From the NCBI RefSeq assembly GCF_003672135.1, contig NC_039507.1:9067624-9131623 (forward strand): a DNA stretch of 64,000 nt, written 5' to 3'. Below the pieces are notes generated by a model that was not told the origin of the DNA, made no database searches, and saw only the letters and a list, made by a program, of their open reading frames with translations. Source of the DNA: Ooceraea biroi. Taxonomy: Eukaryota; Arthropoda; Insecta; Hymenoptera; Formicidae. Positions within the stretch are counted from its first letter, which is position 1; each line of letters starts with the position of its first letter. Shown in pieces: positions 37,499-49,292 of the stretch. A program made the position numbers and the translations under genes.

Positions 37499-39284
37499 TA
37501 TTAAGATGGACATATTTGATCGTGAATCACGCGCATTTTTTTTGCTTCAAATGCGTTTTGAACGAATTATCTCCTCGTTTAAATTGCGATTAAACGAAGA
37601 GATAAATGCGTTTACAGACTACATCTTCGTTACGAGAATCGGACTCGTTCTGCGGACAGCCGAGTGCAACGCGCGGACAAACGGAACAGGATTCGAGCAG
37701 GACCCGGTAACGGACAGCGGTATTTTAAAACGCGACCCTGAATGCATCGCTAGAGATAGGAGCGAAAGTGAAAGTACCACGGTCCTCCGGCGATCATCCG
37801 GCGGATCGATGGTAGCACATCGACATCGGTCGCCGTCGATCGTCGCTCGCGCGAGCAATTCCTGCCGAAGAATTCCGCGACTAACTTCACGCTGCAGGAG
37901 ACGCGGAACTTAACGGTCGTCCTTGAGCGCGCGCGCGCAGCAGTTCGTTCACTCGAAATCGTTGAAAACGTGAGATCTCACGAGATTCTCGCGTGGAATT
38001 GTTTTCGACTTGACAAGAGAAATGCACGTGTAATTAACTTACCCGAACGAATCGCGGCCGGGCGAAGCCGCCGTCGTCGACGATGTCACCTGCGACGATC
38101 GGGACGTTCATTGTGGCCGTCGTCGCATCGTGCAGCCCACACTGGCGATTCTTTCGACCGAACCTCCGTCGCCGATCAAGCTGGCCGGTCGCCGTCGAGT
38201 CACCGCGCCCGCGTATCACCGGACCCGTCGCGCGCGCTGAACATCGCCCGCTCGCCTTCGGCGATATCGATGTAAGCGACGCGAGCCGGTTGGCGATCCG
38301 ATCACCAGCTCGCGAGCGGCCCGAGTCCCACGGCCCTGCTGCGACGTGTTTAAATTACAGCGCGCGCGCGCGCTGGTAACCGTCGCTGCTCCCCGAAGAT
38401 CCTACTTGGAAGTCGATTCACTCGCGTGTCACGCGACCGATTAGTCCGGCGTGGAGTCGCTCGCGGAAGCTGCGACTCTCGATTTCGATCGGAGCCGGGG
38501 AATTCGCCGGCTGCAGGGAGACCGATGCTCGCGGTCGCCGCGCCTCGTCGCCTTGCCGGACTCGGTGAATTCGATCGGCGGAAGAACCGCGATCGCGGTT
38601 TCGGGATCGGCGGAGAGAGCCACCGATGTCAGCCGTCGTCGATCGGTTGGTCGATCACTCGGAACGACGCGCGCGACGAGCGTGCGAGAGCCGCGAACGC
38701 CCGCGTTGGACTGTCGCGCACTCTCGGAGCGCTGCGGCGCGCGCTCGTCGCGCGTCCGCGCGAAGGTACTACATGCAGGTAAACAAGCACACACGCACAC
38801 GTGCACGCAGGGCCGGGTAAAGTAAATTGCCGCCGTGGGCCTAATGTGGCTTCTGCCTCCTAACGCGTCGACTGCCACGCAAGTTTTGTACGTTTTGCCC
38901 TGGCGGCCACACGCACAGTGCGTCGCGTGCTATTTAATTGATATAAAATATTCATTTCGCCGCTGTGGGCCCGGGCCCACTCTGGCCCCTTGTATCAATC
39001 CTGCACTGCGTGCATGCACACGCGCGCGGCCGGTCGCAGCTCCCTAGGCACGACAGCGACCGCCGAGAGCCATTCGATCGCTCGACGATGCTCGCTGAGA
39101 ATCTCATAATTTTCTTTCGCAACTCTCGAAACACCGAAAATAATGTAACATAAAAGTCTCGCGAGTTCGCGCGTACTTGGTGCCCGATGAAACACGTTCC
39201 TTCGCAGCCGACTTCACTTCGAACGCGACGCTTCCCGCGTCGCACGCGATTGGCTGTTCTAACAATGCTCTTTATTTCTTATGT
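37499..39284. other. large CpG-rich block, probable promoter/first-exon region
   Basis: From about 37620 to 39240 GC and CpG content are the highest in the window, including (CG)n runs at 37927 and 38361. Many overlapping frames exist on both strands, none with a domain. The only splice-like landmark is the minus-strand donor at 38042. Confidence 0.4.
38043..38111 (-). CDS. candidate first coding exon with strong donor
   Basis: On the minus strand an ATG at 38111-38109 opens 23 codons (MNVPIVAGDIVDDGGFARPR ...) ending TTCGTTCGG|GTAAGT at 38043/38042 in phase 0. The donor is close to consensus and the exon lies inside the CpG-rich block. No acceptor or following exon was found to the left within the window, so the gene, if real, has a long first intron or continues outside. 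Confidence 0.28.
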
Positions 39285-39288
39285 TTAA

Positions 39289-40163
39289 GGGGTTACATAC
39301 CTCCAGAATTTTCAAACAATCGGTTTTTTTTATTACTGATTTTCATTCTTTATACTTTTAAAAATATAATAAAAAAAGAATTAGTGAAAAATTCCAATCC
39401 GTAACGAAGATATAACAATAAATATGACCGCGCGTCAGGAGGCGGGCCGCGGCGCAGGCTACCGCAAAGAAGCTCGAACAGCCCACAGATTACAGAAAAC
39501 TGTACAAAATATAAAAATTATCGAGAAGGAAGGCACGCGATATGAAATTGGAATGGGAGATTAAGCTCACTACAAAAATTAATATTTACACGATTTTTAC
39601 TTCTCAAACTTTAAACGCGTTTTTCTCGAAACCAGTTTTTTTGACACGGTCGGCACGATAACTCGAAGTTTTCAATACTTTTTAAAATTTTTTGTTCTCA
39701 AATCTTCGTAATCGTTTTGTCTATAGTCTATCGAGCCATTTTTTTGCAATTTTGTTTAATACAATTTTTATAAACAATTAAAGACCGAAATTTTTCATGA
39801 AAACATGAAGTTCAACTTTGACATGGCATAAATTGTTTATTTTTTTGAAATTAAAAAATCTGGCTCGATAGACTATAACTACAACATTACTTTACAAGAA
39901 ATTTCTTGCATTTGTCAGATCCATCAATGTTACAAGAAGATATCATGCCGACTCTGAGGGGACATTTTTTTAGCAGCGGTCCAATTAATGCCACAAAACT
40001 TCATTTTATTAATATTCAAAAATTTATTATTAATTATTTTTTTACACTTAAAGGACCAGTAAATCATATGCAATTCATATTTTATTTTATTATTTCAGAT
40101 ATACCCCCTAAAACAATTCCCCAAACATATCAATTTTTCGCCGCTATGGAGGCATGTAACCCC
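39289..40163. mobile_element. 0.88-kb TTAA element, second family
   Basis: The ends GGGGTTACATACCTCC (39289) and, inverted, GGGGTTACATGCCTCC (to 40163) sit between TTAA sites (39285-39288, 40164-40167). Inside is a perfect 17-bp inverted repeat, TATAGTCTATCGAGCCA at 39722-39738 and its complement at 39861-39877. Interior frames are short and not transposase-like. TTAA fits piggyBac/Kolobok-type mobilisation. Confidence 0.7.
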
Positions 40164-40167
40164 TTAA

Positions 40168-40745
40168 TAAATACGCCGGCGTTGACGCGCCTATACACGC
40201 GCATTTCATGATCATGCAAAAATGAAACATCTCTTCTTACGCAGCTACGTTCAGGTGCATCCGACGTACATATTATACACACGTATGTACACACATACAT
40301 GTGAGCGCTTATCGCGACGAATGCTCGTGTCTATGCCGCGATACCGCGAAGCGACACGAAGAATCTCTCGCGCTGCACCTTTCGTGGAATTCCGACGATA
40401 CTCGTGGAAATGTACCGTGACACAAAAACACCGTGCTGCAGGCACCCTGCACCGTGCAGCTCCGTGAGCGTTCCCTCCCCGGTGTCCATCGAGGACGATC
40501 GTCGTCGCCATCGTCGGGAAAGGTCGGGGCGGCCTTTCGCTCCGTGTGGAACGCGAGGCGATCGTCGGCGCGATGTATTCGGAATAAACGCGGCCGGCAT
40601 CATCACGTTATACGGTGATGTCACGCGCGAGGTACGTATTCCCCGGATACCCATCGCTGATGAACGCCGATAGAATTTCGTGGAGGAACGAGCGTCATCA
40701 AATACGCGTTATGGGCTTGAGCGATTCCGCCGATTATCGATTACC
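40168..40745. other. short intergenic, GC-rich, no supported gene
   Basis: Frames on both strands at 40220-40670 overlap one another and have no domain. Nothing else is recognised before the element at 40748. Confidence 0.4.
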
Positions 40746-41137
40746 ATCCCAGATAGCAAAATGATACCAACATGCCCGCAGATTGGTAACAAGTTCGATC
40801 AGAATCCCAAACCAAAACCGTAGCCATCTGTGTCCGCATTAAGCTCGGGTTCTGCCGACAGAGCCTGCTGGACAGGTAATGTGAGCAGATTGGCAGCAGA
40901 AATCGCGCAGAGTCTGTGCACATAACCTGGTAGCAGATTGTCAGCAGATTGAGAGCAGAGCCTGCGCACATAACTTGAGAGCAGTTTGGCAGCAGAAATT
41001 GAGCAGATTCTGTACATAATCAGCTGTTAAAATGACCCCTAATCCATACTGCTATTTAAATTGCTATTTTTCTTTATTTTCAATGGGAAAGAAATGCAAA
41101 ATTGAAAAGAAATACACAATAATAAGAATGAAATATA

Positions 41138-42410
41138 TTGGGTCATTAAGTATGAAACTTTACAAATGTAAAAGCGCCATCTTTAACATTTGTTATCTCA
41201 AATTTGGCGCCAGACGTCAATATCAGGTTAGGTTAGTGTGATAGATGTATGTTCGCTCTTCAAATGTCATATTTGTTTGTTCAAATATCTTCATTAGTTT
41301 TATTGGTGGATTCTTTTTTATAGAACTATGGAAAAGTCCAAAATTCGTGTGATTTATGAATATGAGTTTCGCCGTGGAACCACAGTGTCGGAGACAGCTC
41401 GTAATATCAACGCTGTATTTGGTGAAGGTTCAACTAAAGCAACGGTGGGCAATTGGTTCAAAAACTTCAGAGATGGAGATTTCAGCCTCGCTAATGAGCC
41501 ACGTGGAAGACCAAAGACGAAGGTGGATAATGATCACTTGAGAGCCGTAGTAGAGTCCGATTCTTCTCAAAGTACACGTGAATCGGCATCGATATTCAAT
41601 GTTTCCATACTCACCATATTGGTTCATTTAGCTGCAATTGGTAAGATAAAGAAGTTGGACAAATGGGTCCCGCAGGAATTGACCGATGCGCAGCAGGCGC
41701 AACGTCTAGAGGCTTCCCTTTCTTTGCTTTCCCGTCACAAAAATGGATCTTTTTTGAATCGAATTGTGACCTGCGATGAAAAGTGGACAATCGTAAACGC
41801 TCACATCAGTGGTTGAACGCTGATGAACCACCGAGACATCACGCGAAACCCAACATTACACAGAAGAAGCTTATGGTGACTGTTTGGTGGTCCAGGTCAG
41901 GTGTTATCTACTACAACTTTATGAAACCTCGTACATCGATAACGGCTGAAGTATATTGCAAGCAACTGGACGAAATGATGCAACAACTTGCTATTAAACA
42001 ACCGAAATTGGTCAATCGGTCAATGCCAATCCTGTTGCATGATAATGCTCGACCGCACACTGCACGACTGACCGTGGCAAAGCTACGGGAGTTGGAATTG
42101 GAAACTCTCCATCATCCACCATATTCACCAGATCTATCACCTACCGACTATCACTTCTTCCGGAATTTGGACAACTTGTTGGTGGGAAAATTCTTCAATT
42201 CTCAATAGGCAGTCGAAACAGCCTTCCGCGACTTCATCGATTCCCGTACTCCTGGCTTCTATAGTAGAGGCATAGACCAACTACCACTAAAATGGCAGAA
42301 GTGTGTAGATAACATGGGCGCATACTTCGATTGAAAATAAATCATGTCCATGTGCCAAAAAATGCAAAAGTTTATGTTCTATTTGTAAAGTTTCATACTT
42401 AATGACCCAA
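41138..42410 (+). mobile_element. mariner transposon (cecropia-type), 1273 bp
   Basis: Inverted repeats of 30 identical bases (TTGGGTCATTAAGTATGAAA onward) bound the element, with TA at 41136-41137 and 42411-42412. The length and encoded transposase are typical of mariner. The identical TIRs indicate a fairly young insertion, although the transposase gene is damaged. Confidence 0.95.
41328..42334 (+). pseudogene. mariner transposase, frameshifted, with a premature stop
   Basis: The reading starts at ATG 41328 with the N-terminal paired-type DNA-binding region (ARNINAVFGEGS, NEPRGRPKT) and the WVPQELT linker, then the first catalytic Asp in TCDEKW (41772-41786). Right after TGG about ten bases are missing compared with relatives, shifting the frame into an early stop. 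The correct frame resumes at DNRKRSHQWL and carries the second Asp (LLHDNARPH) and third Asp (YSPDLSPTDYHFF), the D,D34D set. A TAG at 42206-42208 interrupts the C-terminus, which otherwise runs to a TGA at 42332-42334. Similarity to the Hsmar1/SETMAR transposase places it in the cecropia subfamily. It cannot encode an active enzyme as it stands. Confidence 0.93.
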
Positions 42411-42982
42411 TATATATCCAGTAAAAACAATGTGAGCAATATGGTTAAATTAAAGTACATTTGGCTTGATGTGTTTTTCTGACAGTTCGTTGCATAATCT
42501 CTCTCTTATCGTTAATTTATTCTAATCTGAAGTCCGAATTTTGCTTTCGAACTTCAGATTGCTTGCGGTGTGCGTGGACGTTGTCCATGGGAGCCTCTGT
42601 GCCGCAAGTACAAAAATTTTCAGAAAAATTAATATTATCTTGCCAAGGCGCGTGTATTAACTTATATAACTTATATAACTGTCAGGCTAAATCTTAACGT
42701 CGAGTAAGAACTCGACGTGCGCACCGCATAGCGGTGCGGAGCGAAACCGCATATTCCTATCTGTTTAAATTTGAATTGTGTCAAAAGCTGCAGATTCTGC
42801 TCGGTTTCTGCTGCCAATCTGCTCACATTGCCTGTCAGCAGACACTATTGCATTTCTGATAACAGTTTGATAACATCATCTGAAAGGGCAACTTCTGTAT
42901 AAACTCTGTTGCCTTTCTGACATCAAACATTTACTGCAGACACTGCTCAGAATTTGTTCGTGCAGGTTTGGCTATCTGGGAT

Positions 42983-45900
42983 GTCGATGACCACGGTCAT
43001 CATGTCGTTGATGATTCCGCGTAAATTCCTTTTGCGTAATACTATTATGGCGAGCGGAGCCGACGAGCATCGGGTGAGCTTGGGTAGATTATCTGGAAAT
43101 CGTTACGCGCTTGATGACGAGCCGAAATGATGACGAAATTGATTCAAACCGCCGATGAAGTGCCGGCCGAAATGCTGAATTTGAAAATCGCCGGCTGCGA
43201 TAAATTCGAGTTTATCTCGTTTTCACGCCGTGAAAGAGAAAAACTGATCAGTTCGACTTTTTGTAAGTTTCGATCTCGACTATCGGAGCACGTGATTGGT
43301 GCGCGCGAGCACTAAAGTTGAGTAGAGACTCTATAATAATAAGAGTCTTGACGTAAAGCGATCTGGCCGAGAAAATTCTGCGAGAGAGGATATATACGTT
43401 TTCATTTCTCCGTTTTAGTTTTTCACGCTCACGCATGCTCAGTCTACCACGCTCAATTTACAACACTGCAAAACATAGTGCAAAATATGTAAAACATTTA
43501 AAAAGATAATGGGTGGATGTGCTGTACCGTTTATTTTTTATTTGTGTTGCTGAAATAGAATGTTTATGTTAATGGTAGGGTTTGTGTGATTCAAGTATGA
43601 GCGGGAATTGCCCAGATCATATGGGGAAATTCTTATTATAGGATCTGTAAAATTGAGTAATTTATGGAAAACGAAACGGGTTAAGGTAACGCGAATAACG
43701 AAACTCGTAATGTGAGAAAACAACGCGCAGTTGTCATTTATGCAGCGACAGCTGTCCTCGTGTAATTATTACGAATCTGCATCTAGATGTGTAGTAATTA
43801 CACCGTATAATAATGACAGCGATAATAATGCACCATCACTGTTGTTTTTGCATTAACATTAATATTTGTTGTCGTAAAATTAACATTGATATTTGCTGTG
43901 TCATTGATACAGTTACAGTCCAATGCTACAGATGGAAATATCGATTCTCTTCTTACGAGAATTTTTTCTTCGAAGTCTAATTTAATATTTCATTAGATAA
44001 TTTTGACTTTTACAAGTACAGCATTTAAAAATACAGGTTAAATAAAACACATTTAAATATATATGAAGAGTATGGTTAAATATATACTTTTCATAGAGTA
44101 TTTGCGTATTACTTGCAATGTTTCTTTTTTTAACTATCTCTTTTTCGAAGCCTAATTTAATATTTCATTAACATTAAATAATTTTGACTTTTACAGCTAC
44201 ACTATTCTAATATCATAATATTTAAAAAACAGGTTAAATAATATTTAAATATACAAAGGCTTTTCATAAAGCATTTATATATTATTTGTATTATTTATAC
44301 TTGTATTGTAATTTCTGCCACAAATTTTGCAGCTATGAATTTTTGCAATCAAGGTACAGCAGCAACAGGAGATGTGAGAGACTTGTGGCAGTCCCGTGAG
44401 CAGACGCGAAGGGAAATCGGATCGCCTCGTCCTCGTCCTCGGCCCCGAGAAACGAAGTCATTGGCACGAGGGAGTATCTCGGTACAAAATGGCCAAAGGT
44501 ATATATGTTTCTTTGGAACGCGATCGATCGATATCACGTGTAATCTACGTGCGGCTGCGTGTGTCGTGGCAACGCGTGACTGCCGGTCACGCTCACGTTC
44601 CCTCGATTTCTCTCCGATGCTCAACCGACTCAACGTGGTGTCTGCGCGCACTCGGCGCGCCACGAGTAGAGTGGACTTTGACTCGCGTTTGCAAGAAGTC
44701 GAGCTAAACAATGTGCGAGGGGCAAAACAGATTCTTGCATTACGCGCTCGTCATTTCGCTCGATCTGCATTTCGCGACTTCAGATCTCCGCGTAGTAACT
44801 TTATAAACGCAGCCGTGTCTAATTCATAATATGATTTTAAATGATGATGACTTTGGGAAAGAGAAATTTATGGCGCTGCAGAAATTTAGCACTAAAAAGA
44901 ATTGAGCATTGTAGACATTTTAAGAGATCATTTATATTTTTATGAAAATAATTGATATATATTGTCACTGCATTTAGCTTCGGACTGAAGCAACTATAAT
45001 CTCGTGAATCGCAGAGTGACATAACGCGTCGACGATGTTCCTTCTCATCGCGCATGTTCAATTCTGTGAGATATTCTTCACGACGACACAATGCCGAAGA
45101 ATGCCAAGAAATGAGATGCACGATAGGTAATAATAATAAAGTATTATTTAGATCCACGTATTCACAATATAGATACAATTAGTGCTTAACTTAAGTTCCC
45201 TAATTGAAGTACCTAACTACAAAATCGTTATTAACAAAATGTTCATTCAGTTACGAGATTCGGTCGGTTCGTTATACGCGACTTCTCTGCCGTGTATCTC
45301 GTACAGGCGCATTATTTAATTACTTCGTGGAAACGCTCTATCTTTCCCCATAAGATACGCGTGTGCGAGGACTCGTGCTACGAAACATGTACGCGTGCGC
45401 GTGCACAGTAGCCACGTAACGGCCCGCCTTTCGTCGCCGATAATGTACAAGGAATGCGAACGAGCGAGCGAGACGACTTGCAACTTGTCGTGAGATGGTG
45501 TCCGAAAATCGCGGCCGCACCGCGTATCCGAATGCTTCCGCGATTCTTTGCGGCCTGCGAAAACCGGCTGGTTACATCGCCTTTCGCTAGACATTTCATA
45601 CGTGCCTCGCATAGCCGCCCCACGCGCGCAGCGTGCCGCTCGCTCGCTCGCTAACTAAAACGCTTCCCTCCTAGCCGGACGGCGAGATTTTTCCCTGCAT
45701 GCTGCACCGTGCTTCCTCCTCGGATCGAAGTGTCCGGGATTGCTGTTTATGCACGACTTGCCGAACGATTGCTAGTTCCGCGCGCGTTGTTGGAATACTC
45801 GAATCAGTCCGCTCGAATTTCTCCGAAAACGGTATGCGGCCTTCCTCGTCAACGCTACGAATCCGCACTTTTTGTGCACTTAAAGTGCACGCGGAAGTCG

Positions 45901-46071
45901 ATGATCTAGTCGATCTCTTGTCGTCATTATGTTATTTGTAGAATTTCCTGTGTTTATTCATTTTGCACGCGCGGTATTTACATTATTGCATTGAGAGAGA
46001 GAGAATATTTATAATTTAATTTATTTGCATAAAGATAGTTATACAAACGTTAAATATCGGTACGATATATA

Positions 46072-46124
<53 letters not shown>

Positions 46125-46409
46125 TGGATTGATAACGTTCACATTGCCGCGCATCCATTTTTGGAGATTTCCCGCCCTATCCCTATCTCGCCTCCCCATT
46201 CCCTGAGTTTCTTTCACCATCATTGAAAAACTATCGACTCAAATGTCGCGTGCCCATTACCAGGCCCGTTAGTTATCACAAAATACGCACGAATAAGCGT
46301 TCATTAGCGTTCATTGCATCGAGCAAGTTGTTTTCCTTAGAAGTAATTTCAGTTCTCCTTGCTCGTAGATTAACGCCGTATCGTTAGTGAAATACTTTCG
46401 TTGTAAAAA
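42983..46409. other. gene-poor DNA with CpG-rich blocks and a TA microsatellite
   Basis: CpG-rich blocks at 44370-44800 and 45350-45900 show overlapping domainless frames on both strands. The intervening DNA is AT-rich. A (TA)n run is listed separately. No gene is supported. Confidence 0.4.
46073..46120. repeat. (TA)n microsatellite
   Basis: An almost uninterrupted TA dinucleotide run of about 24 units. Confidence 0.9.
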
Positions 46410-46564
46410 ATGTGTGAACACACAGATAAGTTCTCGAAAAAAGTTGAGCCACAGATAAAGCCGTTGTTAAAATATGCCAAAAATTGTGCGTCAATTCAGT
46501 GTAAAAGTCCCCGTGTAGCAAAGTGTAGCTTCGACAATATTATTACTGCAAATATCCTTATTGG
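46410..46564 (+). CDS. candidate small first exon
   Basis: An ATG at 46410 (AAAAAATGTG context) opens a lysine/cysteine-containing frame (MCEHTDKFSKKVEPQIKPLL ...) whose coding-like part ends at ATCCTTATTG|GTAATT (46561-46566), a usable donor. Beyond that the frame becomes arginine-rich and unconvincing, though it stays open to 46883. Composition differs from the GC-rich shadow frames nearby. No homology is recognised and no partner exon is found. Confidence 0.22.
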
Positions 46565-49292
46565 TAATTATGTGAGCAACCGGTTACGTAAACATCGAGC
46601 TACGCACGCTTCGCGGTCGTTCTATCGGGCCACAAGCGGAGGGATCATTACGGTAAATCGCAATTACCGTTTTTTCCATTTCGTAATGTCGAAAACGAGC
46701 GATAATTGCGAGGCCTCCCCCCTCGCAGGCAATAACATCCGCGCGCGCGCAAGGTATTCACTACGTCGAAGAGACACATTTCGTCATGCGTTACCGCTTT
46801 CTTTTTCCTACAGCACGAGAAGTCACTCGCTTCCGCGGAAACGAACAATCTTTTTACAAACGCATCATCTCGGGGCGCAGTAATTTCACGGAATCGACTT
46901 CGATATGCGCGCTTCCTCCGAGACGAAGTATATTTACAGTGCGATATACATAAATAAATGCAATTTCTATCGTTTGACTGTTCGCGGAGACGGCGAATAA
47001 AGACACCGAAGAGAGAGACGTGAGAGAATGCGTGCACTGGATCCGCAGACGGCTTCAATGAATGCCCGAATGCAAAAATACGTTAACTCGACGCCGGCAT
47101 TTACCATATGTATTTACAAGTGCGTTACTGGCGACGAATACCACTTGCTCTCTCTCGAAATATCTGCCATTTACAGATACAGACATCCGTCCCTCATGAG
47201 TGAATCCCGTCGCCGAGCGGTTCGGCGCGAGTATCGTTTCCGTTATACAAATGCATTGGTCATATTGTTTTGTACAATACAATACTTACATACGGAGTGT
47301 TTAAATACACGTAAGGAAGACTTTGTTATCTCTCGATACGAAATTATAAAAGTGCAATCGCAAATGCAACGCGACTCGATCTCCACGTCGAAGAATCACG
47401 TCGCCGACGTGCAGTTGATTCTGCTCCTCTTCATCATCATCTATTCTCCCTCCTTCTATTCCTGCTTGAAGTGATTTGTATTTGTGCCCTGTGATGTTCC
47501 CCATTCACTGCCGTTTTCAGCAAAATTATGCAAAATGCGTAAAGTCATCACAGCAACGAGTTCAGGACGGAAACGAGATGCATTCCGTAGATTACGCCGA
47601 ACTTAAAAGCTCTCTGCAACAGTAACGGAATGATATATAGGATATGGTGTATACGCGCGCGTGCGTACATGTGTACGAAGAGGTCGAGAGGTCTAAATCG
47701 TCAACAAGCACCAGCAAGCAAACAGGAAATATGTAAGGTCAATCACGCAACTTAATATTTTCAAAAGAGAATTATAAAGAAAAAAAGATCGCCGAAGATA
47801 ATTATTTGTTTTCCGCAATGCGCGCGATATTATTCACACACACGAGATTCGGTGTGCAATTATAAAGGAAAAAAACAAAAAATCGGATGTGCGTACATAC
47901 GCGATCATTATGCGTTTTCCGGCAATCGTGTACGCGATTAAGATTCAAAGTTAAATCAGCGGCGATCGTTGCTCGTTCTCCGGAAATACAAGCGATTATT
48001 ATTTCTATGAGGTGCATGTAATGTGCGTGTAAGAAACCAAGCGTGCGATTCAAGCATGACTCGTTCACCCGAAGCATTCCCTCGCGGTTAGCTAGCACAT
48101 AGGTACTCACGTCGAAAGTTCTCTCCCTAGTAAACCAGATCCGACTAATCCAGTACGCGATCGACTCCTATTTAATTGCGCCCGCCTTTCCGCTGTAAAA
48201 TTAAAACAGGATTGTGAGCTTATTGTCTGCTCATTATATTAATTCGTATCGTGCTAATGGAACCAGCTGCGATACTTCGAAATAATTAATGGCTTCGTAA
48301 GAAGCGTTTAGACGTTCGACATTTTATCTCACATAATTACTGCATAAATGAGGTAGAAAATGATTTTATACGTTGTTTACGTGTGCCTGTGAGTTTTTAT
48401 CGCAGAAACACAGTGTTACACTAGACGAGATACAACATACAACATTGAACAAGGAAAGCAATACGGAGGCAAGCAAAGTAACTTGTTACTTCATTTAATT
48501 AAAGATATACACATATTTTGTACAGAATAGTCTATAATAACATAATCCATCAAAAATTTGCTTTGCGTCACACTTAAAATTTGGAAAATCAGAACAAAAG
48601 CATATATATTATAATAATCGTAAGAGTAATTTGCACTTCTTTTTATAAACTGAGTTACTGGAAAAATTTACTTCGACATCGCATTAATATCAAGAAACCC
48701 TGTCGCGTAAAATCATATTCATCTAAATCTTGTTCTGAATTCTGTACTTTGGATGTACAAATGAGTAAAGTGACACTGTGAGTAACTACAGAGAGACATT
48801 CTTATGTAAATTAATCTCTATTACGTTCTCGTATTTGTTGCAGCATCACGTTTGTTAATTTGCGTGCGTCAAATATAAAATGCAAGACTAACTATTTTCC
48901 ATTAAATATTATTTATATATTAAGTATCTCAGTCTTTTCTCTGATATTGCGAAAGCTATCAAATCACAGTAAATCGTATCACAGTTATCAGTCTTGAATA
49001 GTCGCTCGCATAACATGTGCAATAAAAGATCCATAAACAAAAAAACATTACGTGTATTATACATGACTAGGCAGAAACAAAATTAATCTTATATCCTAAA
49101 ATAATCTTATTATCGCAGTATTAGCGCGTAAATATTATTATCGCAGCAACAGACACCGACTGAATTATTACGTCGCTTATTTTGAAAAAACGAAGAATTA
49201 GGCAATTGATTCTCAGTTGCACTCTAAAGTCTTCGGCAAAATATCTGTGTAACAACGAAGTCACATGTTTGTTTCCTTCTCTTGTTGCTCGA
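46565..49292. other. intergenic, no firmly supported gene
   Basis: This is mostly AT-rich beyond 47.6 kb. The only item with splice logic is the minus-strand candidate diaphanous exon at 47301-47461, listed separately. Confidence 0.35.
47301..47461 (-). CDS. candidate distant 3' exon of diaphanous
   Basis: On the minus strand an acceptor TTCAAGCAG (47463-47462 = AG) is followed by 53 codons in the frame that a phase-1 donor requires, ending with TAA at 47303-47301 (begins IEGGRIDDDEEEQNQLHV). The diaphanous donor at 50498 is phase 1. Joining them would give about 1094 residues, close to the fly protein. The peptide does not resemble known formin tails, so this may be chance. Confidence 0.15.

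Larger units (their letters stand above)
40748..42980. mobile_element. TIR transposon (CCCAGATAGC ends, AT duplication) interrupted by a mariner
   Basis: The ends are CCCAGATAGC (40748) and GCTATCTGGG (to 42980), with AT on both sides (40746-40747, 42981-42982). About 130 bp inside each end a block of about 40 bp is repeated in inverted orientation (GTGAGCAGATTGGCAGCAGA). Around it are many AGCAGATTG variants, the subterminal repeats. The mariner at 41138-42410 was inserted into it; without that insertion the element would be about 0.96 kb. The right part has a pair of perfect hairpins at 42697-42738. No coding sequence of its own is seen. Confidence 0.72.

Noticed and set aside
38441..38878. 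Overlapping 118-145-codon frames on both strands
   Set aside because: All three are low-complexity and mutually overlapping; typical of CpG-rich noncoding sequence.
44335..44829. 164-codon plus-strand frame
   Set aside because: Opposed by an equally open minus-strand frame, no domain.
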